64,000 nucleotides of DNA from CAVPHV01 sp963821095 (GTDB lineage Bacteria; Actinomycetota; Acidimicrobiia; Spongiisociales; UBA5794), in assembly GCA_963821095.1 (NCBI GenBank), contig CAWGCJ010000007.1, positions 372,001 to 436,000 of the forward strand, given 5' to 3'. Shown piece by piece: positions 8,242-15,451 of this stretch; the stretch's first letter is position 1; the number at the start of each line of letters is the position of its first letter. The notes beneath the pieces were generated by a model that saw only the letters and a program-made list of their open reading frames with translations, made no database searches and was not told the origin of the DNA. Position numbers and translations under genes: made by a program.

Positions 8242-8247
8242 TATCCT
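8242..8247 (+). promoter_or_regulatory. -10-like box giving a leaderless rex mRNA
   Basis: TATCCT lies 8 nt before the GTG of rex, so transcription would start at or next to the start codon. No Shine-Dalgarno sequence is present. Eight other genes in the window show the same arrangement. Confidence 0.5.
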
Positions 8248-8255
8248 CCAAAAAC

Positions 8256-8882
8256 GTGAAGACGAGCATCCCCAAAGCCACCATTGCCAGGCTGCCGCTC
8301 TACCTGCGGTGCCTCAGCGACCTCGCACCGGCTCGGTTGACCTGCTCGTCCGATGAGTTGGCTGCCAATGCCGGGGTCAACTCCGCCCAGGTGCGAAAAG
8401 ACCTGTCCTATTTGGACGTCAGCGGGGTGCGCGGAGTGGGCTACTCCGTGGTCGACCTGCGGCACCAACTGTCCAGCGCACTTGGTTTGAACCAGGGGTA
8501 CGCGGTGGCGATCGTCGGCGCCGGCAATCTGGGGACGGCGCTGAGCAACTACGGCGGGTTTGCCGCATGGGGTTTCACCGTGGCCGGCGTATTCGACATC
8601 GACGAAGCCAAGGTCGGCAAGGAAGTCGGTGGTCACCTGGTGCGCTCGATGAACGATCTGGAGGAGATCGTGCAACAGCGCAACATCGCCATCGGCATTG
8701 TTGCCACACCAGCGGGTGCGGCCCAGCAGGTCGCCGATAGGTTCATCGCCGCTGGGTTGCGGTCCATTCTCAACTTTGCGCCCACGGTGTTGCAGCGGCC
8801 CGATGACGTGGCGGTGCGCCGGGTGGATCTCTCGACCGAGCTGCAAATCCTCACGTTCTACCTGCAGCAAGACGCAGGTTGA
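8256..8882 (+). CDS. rex: Redox-sensing transcriptional repressor Rex
   Basis: 208 residues, normal for Rex. The N-terminal winged helix (SIPKATIARLPLYLRCLSDL, NSAQVRKDLSYLD, GVGYSV) is followed by a Rossmann domain with GAGNLGTAL for NADH binding and a C-terminal helix (VDLSTELQILTFYLQQ) used for domain swapping in the dimer. Rex senses the NADH/NAD+ ratio and represses respiratory genes when NADH is high. Its position beside the bc/oxidase-like operons and two complex I clusters fits. I found no convincing Rex operator (TTGTGAA-type palindrome) by eye in the window. Confidence 0.95.
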   Translation: MKTSIPKATIARLPLYLRCLSDLAPARLTCSSDELAANAGVNSAQVRKDLSYLDVSGVRGVGYSVVDLRHQLSSALGLNQGYAVAIVGAGNLGTALSNYGGFAAWGFTVAGVFDIDEAKVGKEVGGHLVRSMNDLEEIVQQRNIAIGIVATPAGAAQQVADRFIAAGLRSILNFAPTVLQRPDDVAVRRVDLSTELQILTFYLQQDAG

Positions 8883-8884
8883 CC

Positions 8885-8920
8885 GTCGGCTCGGATGGTG
8901 ACCGCCCCGGTCAGGCCGAC
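8885..8920. terminator. Likely bidirectional terminator hairpin
   Basis: Nested inverted repeats between convergent genes: outer GTCGGC (8885-8890) with GCCGAC (8915-8920), inner TGACC (8899-8903) with GGTCA (8909-8913). It overlaps the stop codon of the minus-strand gene. No long T run follows. Confidence 0.45.
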
Positions 8921-9420
8921 TCTTCCGCCGCGTTCTCGTAGCGGTCGAGTGCGGCGACGAACATCAGGAACAGGATCAGTGAGCCGAGGGTGAGCGCAAT
9001 CGCAGGCACCCGAATCTGGAAGGCGTTCAGCCCTTCAACATTGGAGGGCCGCAGCCCGCGTGGGGCGTAGACCACGAAGAGGGCGCTGCCGATGACCAGC
9101 CAACCGAACGTGGCAGCACCGGTGACGAGGAAGGCAAGGCGGGCGCCGAGGTTGGTGTAGAGCAGCAGGTAGCCGCTGCCGATGAACGCGATGATCGAGG
9201 TCACGGTGATGAGCACGCCTCGGGTCGCAACCGAGAAGGCCGTTACCCGGCCCGTGTCGGGATCAACCTGCTTGAAGATGGCGTCGTAGATGTCGCCGAA
9301 CAAGCCTCGCACCGGCGGAATGAACGAAAGGATGGCGACGATGATGGCAAAGACGCCAAGCCACTCGAGGGCAGTCAGCCCTGCTTCATCGTTGTGGAAT
9401 CGCCGGCGCAGGTTGCTCAC
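8911..9420 (-). CDS. Membrane protein with Flp-type prepilin N-terminus
   Basis: 169 residues. The N-terminus has a basic leader ending at G14 followed by LTALEW, with glutamate at +5, and a hydrophobic helix (LGVFAIIVAILSFI): the layout recognised by prepilin peptidase in Flp/type IVb pilins. Unlike a pilin, three more membrane helices follow (about residues 65-160). It is the last gene of the leftward respiratory operon; its ATG overlaps the TGA of the di-heme cytochrome gene. It may be a small accessory subunit whose leader is processed. No family recognised. Confidence 0.7.
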   Translation of the reverse strand: MSNLRRRFHNDEAGLTALEWLGVFAIIVAILSFIPPVRGLFGDIYDAIFKQVDPDTGRVTAFSVATRGVLITVTSIIAFIGSGYLLLYTNLGARLAFLVTGAATFGWLVIGSALFVVYAPRGLRPSNVEGLNAFQIRVPAIALTLGSLILFLMFVAALDRYENAAEESA

Positions 9421-11090
9421 ATCGACCTCTCATACTGGACGATGAGTCGGATGTCTTCCTCAGACAGGATCTGCCCAAATGCGGGCATCCAGCCATTGCC
9501 GATCCCGTTGACGCCGTAGTTGGTGGCGAGCTCGGAACCCTCGATGATGAACTTGACCTGGTCGTCCGCATTCGGGAACTGGCTGACGGAGGCACCACCG
9601 ATCAGCGATGGCCCCCAGGCCCCGCTGCCGGTTTCCTGCTCGAACGCGACCCCGGCGCTGTAGCCGGCGGTGTGGCAGCGGGCGCAGTAGCCGTTGAACA
9701 GACCGACGGCCCGCTCGCTGTCGGCCACACTGAGCCCGGTGTTGGCAGCCACCTCGTCGAAGTCGACCGCCCACAGTTGTTCTGCCTCGGCGTCACGTAG
9801 GAAGCTGAGCCCCTCGACCGCGGTGTTCAGGAAGACCTCTTGGCGCTCGGTTACCACGCCAAGGGTGAGGTGTGCGGTGCTGAGGTCATTCATCCAGGTG
9901 TCGAGCGAGTCGATGTCGGCAATGGCCGCTCCCGCAGCGTCGGTCATCGTGAAAGCGTTGCTCGGGTCGAGCATGAGGTCGTAGAGGTGCGGGTAGGTAC
10001 CGACATCGGGCACCTCCGTCACCTCATAGGTGATGTTGCCGGCGTCGTCTTCGATCGGGGAAACCACCCGCACCACAACGGTGTCCGCAGTGATGGCTGC
10101 CAGCGAGTTGGGGTCGCGCCGGTCGTCGACGGTGCCGGCGATGAGTCGTTCGGCGTCGTCGGCGATCCCATCGCGGTCGGTGTCGAGCCCGGCCTGGTTG
10201 CAGGATGACCCGACCATGGCGGCGGACTCATCGGTGCAGGTCCCGTCGCCGGCCAGGATGAAGGCGATGTTGGTCGGTGTGGCGCCTGCCTGCTCCAGTG
10301 TCTCGAACTTCGCCGGGGCGTCATCCAGGTCGGCAATGACTGCTTGTTCGGCGGCAATCCGGGCGGCGACCGCCTCGGCGCCGCCGGCGATACGAGCCAG
10401 GGCGGCGTCCACCGTCGGTTGGATCTTGGCGAGGGCATCGCCCTGGGAGATCTCCAGCGATTCGATGAAGGCCATGACCTGGTCGACTTCCTGGGTGGTC
10501 ATGGCGCCGCCGCCTTCGAGACCGTTGGCCGGCATCGGGGTGCCGGCGCGCCCGTAGACGACCCAGAACTCGACCTCTTCTTCGCTATAGCGGTAGAAGA
10601 CATCGTTGAGCGAGGGAACGGCCCACGAGGTCTCCAAACCACTGCGATCCTCGGTGTAGGCCGCGCCGCCACCGCCACCCTCGGCGCCGTGGCAGTTGGT
10701 GCACTCGAATTGGGTGTACCACTTGTGGCCCTCTTCGATGTAGAGCTCCTCTTGGGCTTCTGCCGCCTCGGCTTGGCGGTCTGACTCGATGATGTAGTAG
10801 ACCGGGATGAGGAGAGCAAGAACGCCGGCTGCAACGACTGCTGACGTCAAGATCTTGGTGAGCCGTCTGTTCTCCAGTTCGTCGTCGGAGATGTAGGGCT
10901 GAAGGTTGGGCGGGGTCTCGTCGGCCTTCTTCTTGCCGACCCGCCTGCTGTTGATGATGAGGTAGCCCACCCAGATCAGGAAGGCGCCGATGACCACGAT
11001 GAGCACAAAGGCGCCCAGCCCGACATTGGCAGGACCGGCCGGCGTGCTGTCGGTCTCCGCCGTCGCGAGGATGATCGATGCCGCCGTCAC
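9417..11090 (-). CDS. Membrane-anchored di-heme cytochrome c of the bc complex
   Basis: 557 residues from the GTG whose bases overlap the Rieske stop (GTGA); the frame continues upstream but only inside the Rieske gene. Two membrane helices (about 26-47 and 82-101) are followed by heme 1 (C130-T-N-C133-H134, probable Met ligand in TPMPANG, 186) and heme 2 (C469-A-R-C472-H473, probable Met in NGWMPAFG, 535). Between the hemes lie about 330 residues including a calcium-type acidic loop DTDRDGIADDAE (303-314). By position it should take the QcrC role, carrying electrons from Rieske to an acceptor, but the long inter-heme insert is not typical of QcrC. Confidence 0.85.
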   Translation of the reverse strand: MTAASIILATAETDSTPAGPANVGLGAFVLIVVIGAFLIWVGYLIINSRRVGKKKADETPPNLQPYISDDELENRRLTKILTSAVVAAGVLALLIPVYYIIESDRQAEAAEAQEELYIEEGHKWYTQFECTNCHGAEGGGGGAAYTEDRSGLETSWAVPSLNDVFYRYSEEEVEFWVVYGRAGTPMPANGLEGGGAMTTQEVDQVMAFIESLEISQGDALAKIQPTVDAALARIAGGAEAVAARIAAEQAVIADLDDAPAKFETLEQAGATPTNIAFILAGDGTCTDESAAMVGSSCNQAGLDTDRDGIADDAERLIAGTVDDRRDPNSLAAITADTVVVRVVSPIEDDAGNITYEVTEVPDVGTYPHLYDLMLDPSNAFTMTDAAGAAIADIDSLDTWMNDLSTAHLTLGVVTERQEVFLNTAVEGLSFLRDAEAEQLWAVDFDEVAANTGLSVADSERAVGLFNGYCARCHTAGYSAGVAFEQETGSGAWGPSLIGGASVSQFPNADDQVKFIIEGSELATNYGVNGIGNGWMPAFGQILSEEDIRLIVQYERSM

Positions 11091-11992
11091 ACGCACGATG
11101 GTCCCTGCGGATAGGCAATGGTCTTGATGGTGGCCCGGGAGGTCTCGAGGACTTGACCCGTCTGAACGACGAGGTCGCCGCTGTCGTTGATCTCGACGGC
11201 GAAGCGGTCCATGTTGCGCGGCGCCGGTCCATCCACGTACTCGCCGTGGAAGTTGTACTTGGAGCCGTGACACGGGCATTCAAAACCCTGCGACGACAGA
11301 CACTCGGGGACCCGGCAGCCGAGGTGGACACAGCGCTGCCAGAGTGCCATCAGGCCCGGCTCGCTGCCGTCGGTGGCAACCACGGGAAGACCGGCGAACG
11401 AGCTCTCGTCTTGGACGCCGGGGTCGAAGGGGACGATCCACGATTGGGCCGCTGCCACGAAGACCGGCTGGACGGAGCCGTCGGCTTGGATCAGTTGGCT
11501 TTGCAGTTCGGTGAAGTTGCCTGCGTTGATTGCCGAGCCAAAGCCACCCTTCAGCTTTGGCCACAGGAAGGCGAGGAAGCTCAGCGATAGGCCACCGAGG
11601 AAGGCGCCGACGAACAGGCCAAACAATGCCCGGTTGAGGAACTTACGGCGGGTGACGCCGTACTCGGCGGACGTGATCGGGATCTTCTGCAGTGCCGGAT
11701 CTGGTGGCGGGGCCACTGGTTCGGTGGCCGCCTCAGACTCGGCCGTTGTGGTGGTGTCGTCTTCAGCGGTAGCGGTGGCGGTCAACGTGGCAACCGCGGT
11801 TCCGCCTCCGTCGGTAGCGGAAGCCTGTCGTCGGCGGTCGGAGCGAACCGCACGCTTGTCGAGCTTGCCGGTTGTGGCCGCAGTGATGGGCTCGGCGGAC
11901 GGGCCGCGGCGCCACGCCACGGTGAACACCGCGAGGGCCGCCAGCCCTGCGGCGGCGACGATGCCAATGACGAAGATGGTGGTTGCGCTCAT
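11087..11992 (-). CDS. qcrA: Rieske iron-sulfur protein of the cytochrome bc complex
   Basis: 301 residues. An N-terminal membrane helix (TIFVIGIVAAAGLAALAVF) precedes a Thr/Ala-rich charged region; a second helix follows RRKFLNRALFGLFVGAFLGG. The C-terminal Rieske domain carries both [2Fe-2S] ligand boxes, CVHLGC and CPCHGSKYN, with the extra cysteine pair. Actinobacterial QcrA proteins also have more than one helix. It transfers electrons from menaquinol at cytochrome b to the c-type hemes. Its ATG overlaps the TGA of the cytochrome b C-terminal gene. Confidence 0.95.
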   Translation of the reverse strand: MSATTIFVIGIVAAAGLAALAVFTVAWRRGPSAEPITAATTGKLDKRAVRSDRRRQASATDGGGTAVATLTATATAEDDTTTTAESEAATEPVAPPPDPALQKIPITSAEYGVTRRKFLNRALFGLFVGAFLGGLSLSFLAFLWPKLKGGFGSAINAGNFTELQSQLIQADGSVQPVFVAAAQSWIVPFDPGVQDESSFAGLPVVATDGSEPGLMALWQRCVHLGCRVPECLSSQGFECPCHGSKYNFHGEYVDGPAPRNMDRFAVEINDSGDLVVQTGQVLETSRATIKTIAYPQGPSCV

Positions 11993-13398
11993 CAGAAATC
12001 GAAGAAGACGCCGTCGACCCAGGGGAACGTGAAGTTAAATCCCGGCCCCCGGAAGAACGACCCGTAGATGGTCAGCACTGCGGCTGCGAACAGGAAGAAG
12101 CTGAAGATCATGATGGCCAGCTTTCGGTCGGACGGCCGCACCGATGGGTTGCGGTCGACGTAGGGAATCAAGGCGAGCCCAATGGCGCCGAAGGTCGGGA
12201 CGATGATCCCGGCGACCTGAGGGTCGAAGTAGGAGAGCAGTTCCTGGAGCCCGAGGAAGTACCACGGCGCCTTGGACGGGTTGGGCTGTTCGTTGAAGTT
12301 GGCGAACTCGAGCAACGGGGCGTCGACGAACACCGAGAAAACGAACAACGCCGCCAGCACAACCATGAGTGCGACGAACTCGATGGCGAGCAGATGCGGC
12401 CAGACGCTCACCTTGTCATGCGGTTCGGACTTGACCTGTTGGATCGCCCCGGCTTTGACGACAGTCAGCAAACGTTGGGTGCGGACGCCCTCTGGAATCG
12501 CAGGAGCGGCGGCAGGTGCGGCGGCAGCCGCAGCACCACCGGCAGCGGGAACCGCAGCGGCCGTCGGGGCAGGTGTGGCGCCTGCCATCGTGGGAACGGC
12601 CGTGCCGTCCCTTCTCGCTCTGGCCACCATCGCCCGCTGCAGGAGCGGTACCGGGACTCCGTAGGTTGCGGATTCGGCATCGAGGTCACGCACCGGCCCG
12701 GTGGGTGCTGGTGCTGCGACGGGAGCGGGGGCGGCTGCGGCGGGTTGGGCAGCGGGCGGCGTGTCGGCCACGACCGCTTCGCCAACGGGCGCTTGGCCTA
12801 CGGGCGTTGCGCCCACGAGTTCGGCCATGACCTCATCGACCGAGCGACCTTCCCTCTTGGCCCGCGCCTCTGCGGATCGTCGGACGAGGTGTTCGGGGAG
12901 ACCCGAGCCGCCACCGGTCGGTGCCGCCGCGGCGGCAGGTGCAGCCGGTTCGGGTGCGGCGGGCGGTGGAGCAGCCCCGGTCAGTTCGGCCATCACTTCC
13001 TCGACCGAGCGGCCTTCTTTCTTGGCACGAGCCTCAGCGGTTCGGCGGAGGAGGGCTTCGGGGATCTGTGCGGCCTCGCCACTTGCAGCGGCAGGTGCAG
13101 CCGGTTCGGGGGCGGCGGCCGGTGGAGCCGGTGGAGCAGCCCCGGTCAGTTCGGCCATCACTTCCTCGACCGAGCGGCCTTCTTTCTTGGCGCGAGCCTC
13201 AGCGGTTCGGCGGAGGAGGGCTTCGGGGATCTGTGCGGCCTCGCCACTTGCAGCGGCAGGTGCAGCCGGTTCGGGGGCGGCGGGCGGTGGAGCGGCTTCA
13301 CCCTTCATCTCTGCCAGCACTTCGTCGACGCTCCGCCCCTCGGCCTTGGCACGGGCCTCGGCGGATCGCCTCAGAATGCTTTCGGGTATCTCTGCCAC
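11992..13398 (-). CDS. Cytochrome b C-terminal subunit with 4-5 N-terminal helical repeats
   Basis: 468 residues. The C-terminal 165 or so match the C-terminal half of a split cytochrome b (subunit IV-like): three membrane helices and PNPSKAPWYFLGLQELL, where the usual PEWY quinol-site motif reads APWY. The N-terminal 270 residues are unusual: a 30-residue module at 4-33, 57-86, 112-141 and 167-196, and a degenerate one at 248-273, on Ala/Pro-rich linkers of about 25 residues (about 50 before the last copy). Key positions are (I/L)PE at the start, RR(S/T)AEARAK, EGRSV and EVMAEL-G. The same module occurs once in the cytochrome c at 17435. I infer a docking role. Confidence 0.85.
   Translation of the reverse strand: MAEIPESILRRSAEARAKAEGRSVDEVLAEMKGEAAPPPAAPEPAAPAAASGEAAQIPEALLRRTAEARAKKEGRSVEEVMAELTGAAPPAPPAAAPEPAAPAAASGEAAQIPEALLRRTAEARAKKEGRSVEEVMAELTGAAPPPAAPEPAAPAAAAAPTGGGSGLPEHLVRRSAEARAKREGRSVDEVMAELVGATPVGQAPVGEAVVADTPPAAQPAAAAPAPVAAPAPTGPVRDLDAESATYGVPVPLLQRAMVARARRDGTAVPTMAGATPAPTAAAVPAAGGAAAAAAPAAAPAIPEGVRTQRLLTVVKAGAIQQVKSEPHDKVSVWPHLLAIEFVALMVVLAALFVFSVFVDAPLLEFANFNEQPNPSKAPWYFLGLQELLSYFDPQVAGIIVPTFGAIGLALIPYVDRNPSVRPSDRKLAIMIFSFFLFAAAVLTIYGSFFRGPGFNFTFPWVDGVFFDF
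12966..13281 (-). repeat. 165-bp direct repeat encoding modules 2 and 3
   Basis: About 150 bp from 12966 recur 165 bp later with almost no substitutions, covering one 30-codon module plus its 25-codon linker. Modules 1 and 4 are clearly more diverged. The near identity of copies 2 and 3 points to recent duplication or gene conversion. Confidence 0.85.
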
Positions 13399-13407
13399 GC
13401 AGTCTCC

Positions 13408-14190
13408 TTAGAGCGGACCCGAGATGCCGCCGTCTTTGCGCACTCGCCAGAAGTGCACGGCCATGAACACCACGATCACGAACGGGAAGAACAAGACGTG
13501 TAGGACGTACCACCGCAGCAGCGTGTCCGGCGTGATCTGGACGCCGCCGATCAACGCAAAGGACACTTGATCACCTAACACCGGCGCATAGGCGCCCATG
13601 TTGGTGCCGACGGTCACCGCCCATACGGCCAGCTGGTCCCACGGCAGCAGATAGCCGGTGAACGAGAGGAGCAGGGTGAGCAGAAGGAGGATGATGCCGA
13701 CCACCCAGTTGAATTCGCGGGGCGGCTTGTAGGCGCCGTGGTAGAAGACCCGAGCCATGTGGAGGAACACGGTCAGCACCATCAGGTGGGCACCCCATCG
13801 GTGCATGTTGCGTACCAGCTGACCAAAGGCGACGTCGGTCGAAAGCGCCTGAATGTCCTGGAAGGCGGCCGGTGACGTCGGCCGGTAGTAGAACATCAGG
13901 AAGATGCCGGTGATCGTGAGCAGGATGAACAGGAAGAACGAGAGTCCGCCGAGACAGAGGGTATAGGAGAGTCGGACGCCGTGGCGCTTCACCTTCACCG
14001 GGTGGAGGTGGTAGAGCACGTTGTTCATGATCACATAGGAGCGGTTGCGGGGGCTGTCCGAGTAGCCGGCGCGCAGCGGGGAGCCGGGGCGGAAGATGCT
14101 CGACCACACCTGGCTGGATTGGATGCTCTCACCGACTTGGACCAGGCGTTCTTTCAGCCCGACCTTGCCGTCTCCGTTCCCGTTCGCCAC
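13408..14190 (-). CDS. qcrB: Cytochrome b N-terminal subunit (b6-like) of the bc complex
   Basis: 260 residues with four membrane helices, the size of a cytochrome b6-type subunit rather than the full-length actinobacterial QcrB; the missing C-terminal helices are in the next gene. Bis-histidine heme ligands are visible in HRWGAHLMVLTVFLHMARVF and in the fourth helix (RWYVLHVLFFPF, VHFWRV). GYLLPWDQLAVW matches the Qo-site region. GTG start after GAGGAGG. Together with the Rieske protein it should oxidise menaquinol at the membrane. Confidence 0.93.
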   Translation of the reverse strand: MANGNGDGKVGLKERLVQVGESIQSSQVWSSIFRPGSPLRAGYSDSPRNRSYVIMNNVLYHLHPVKVKRHGVRLSYTLCLGGLSFFLFILLTITGIFLMFYYRPTSPAAFQDIQALSTDVAFGQLVRNMHRWGAHLMVLTVFLHMARVFYHGAYKPPREFNWVVGIILLLLTLLLSFTGYLLPWDQLAVWAVTVGTNMGAYAPVLGDQVSFALIGGVQITPDTLLRWYVLHVLFFPFVIVVFMAVHFWRVRKDGGISGPL

Positions 14191-14254
14191 CCGACCTCCT
14201 CAAAGGCGTCGATAGTTTCACCCACGGCGCGCGCCGGTCAAAATCGACCGTCGC

Positions 14255-14701
14255 TCACCAACGTACTCCGTATGCGTACCCGTTCTTGAAGTCGCGAGCC
14301 CCTGTGTCGTACTCCCACGGCGCCAGACCGTGCTCATCTGCTTCCGCCGACAGCGAGCCGGCGAATTTACCGAGCGATATCACATTGGTGGGGCAGCGGT
14401 CGATACACAGCGCACATCTGGTGCACTCGTCCTCGTCGACCACGAAGAACCCCTTGTTCTCGGCATTGGTTCCGGGGTCATCAACATTGACCCCCTCGGC
14501 GATGGCATCAACTGATAGGTAGTGGATGCATTTCCAGGGACAGATGTCGACACATCCCTCACACAGAATGCACTCGGCCTGGTTGATGTGGAGGAACTGC
14601 TTCGGCTTGACCGCGGCGATCAGGTACGCCCCGTCGACGGCAGCGAGTTGATAGTCGTCACGCATCGGCGGGGTTTCGAACCAGACGTCGCTCTTGGCCA
14701 T
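14255..14701 (-). CDS. 2[4Fe-4S] ferredoxin-type protein
   Basis: 148 residues. Two complete CxxCxxCxxxCP clusters are present, CILCEGCVDICP and CTRCALCIDRCP, spaced by about 40 residues, which is wider than in small ferredoxins and similar to NuoI-like or complex-bound proteins. No membrane helix. It sits 64 bp upstream of the cytochrome b gene and 5 bp downstream of the membrane protein, so it is probably a cytoplasm-facing electron carrier attached to this complex. A ferredoxin in a bc operon is not standard. Start ATG at 14701 rather than the longer open frame. Confidence 0.85.
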   Translation of the reverse strand: MAKSDVWFETPPMRDDYQLAAVDGAYLIAAVKPKQFLHINQAECILCEGCVDICPWKCIHYLSVDAIAEGVNVDDPGTNAENKGFFVVDEDECTRCALCIDRCPTNVISLGKFAGSLSAEADEHGLAPWEYDTGARDFKNGYAYGVRW

Positions 14702-14706
14702 CTTCG

Positions 14707-15297
14707 CTACCTCTCGACCTTGGTCATGGGCCGACCATACGTCGAGACGGGCTGCGGTGGCGGACCGGATGCGATCTTCTTCTGCTCGTCCTGCCACTTG
14801 ATCATCACAAAAGCGATGCCGCCGGTGACGGCGACGGAGTAGCCGGCGACGATCATGTCCTTGACGGCCGCATAACTGATGGAAACGTCGTTGTTGAGCA
14901 CCAGCACAGGGGGAATGGTGAGGAAGTTCTTCTGGGGCGTCCACTCCCAAACCGCCTGGGTGAGCGTGAGCCATTCGTTGGGGATGATGCCGTAGAGGAT
15001 GACCATCAGGCCGGTGAACAGCGCGGCGCCGATCGAGGCGCGGGCCCAGGTCATCCTCCGCTTGTAGAGGAAGGCCAGGGTGGCGCCTGCCATGGCGAGG
15101 AACACACCGCCCAGGGCGACGAGTTGACCAAACAGTACGAAGCCCCACCCGCGGGGGATTGCGGGGTAGATCTCCCGGCCGAGGTCGTCGAAATCGCTGA
15201 GACCGGTGAAGTGCGCAATGAGTACTCCGACGACCAGCGTGACCAAGCCAACGAAGATGCCGGCGATGCCTGCCCTGAAGTAGTTCTGATGCTCCAG
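14707..15297 (-). CDS. Polytopic membrane protein of the bc operon
   Basis: About 196 residues with five predicted helices; C-terminal tail basic and proline-rich. No family recognised. No ATG or GTG fits, and the TTG at 15246 would cut the first helix. I chose CTG at 15297, which has a perfect AGGAGG 5 nt upstream and gives EHQNYFRAGIAGIFVGLV at the N-terminus. First gene of the leftward operon, followed by the ferredoxin after 5 bp, so probably the ferredoxin's membrane anchor or a quinone-interacting subunit (inference). Confidence 0.7.
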   Translation of the reverse strand: MEHQNYFRAGIAGIFVGLVTLVVGVLIAHFTGLSDFDDLGREIYPAIPRGWGFVLFGQLVALGGVFLAMAGATLAFLYKRRMTWARASIGAALFTGLMVILYGIIPNEWLTLTQAVWEWTPQKNFLTIPPVLVLNNDVSISYAAVKDMIVAGYSVAVTGGIAFVMIKWQDEQKKIASGPPPQPVSTYGRPMTKVER

Positions 15298-15451
15298 CTC
15301 GCCCTCCTGGTCCGTGCGGAGCGCACCTTACTGCGCCGAGATCTCCCCGGCGGCCGTCATTCTATGCAGACCGATGCCACTCTCGAAGTTCGAGAGAGTT
15401 TTTCCCTTCCTATCTGGTAGCTAGGCTGCGCCCCGCCCGACGGGACGACCA
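15298..15451. promoter_or_regulatory. Divergent promoter region of the two electron-transfer operons
   Basis: 154 bp separate the operons. A leftward -10 (TAGAAT, 15359-15364 on the minus strand) is 17 bp from a TTCGAG -35-like hexamer at 15382-15387. Rightward, TAGGCT at 15422-15427 or TATCTG at 15411-15416 could serve as -10. A perfect palindrome overlaps the leftward -35 (see next entry). Confidence 0.5.
15380..15396. promoter_or_regulatory. 17-nt palindrome, candidate shared operator
   Basis: CTCTCGAAGTTCGAGAG: two 8-bp arms around a central G, perfectly inverted. It overlaps the leftward -35 and lies upstream of the rightward -10 candidates, as expected for a repressor site controlling both operons. 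The regulator is unknown; the sequence is not a Rex, FNR or DtxR consensus. Confidence 0.5.

Noticed and set aside
8220..8255. Rex operator controlling rex itself
   Set aside because: No TGTGAA/TTCACA-type inverted repeat near the start; only the -10-like box is visible.
11983..13503. 506-codon plus-strand frame with apparent GRCSRFG repeats
   Set aside because: Its repeats are the reverse complement of the cytochrome b modules; shadow only.
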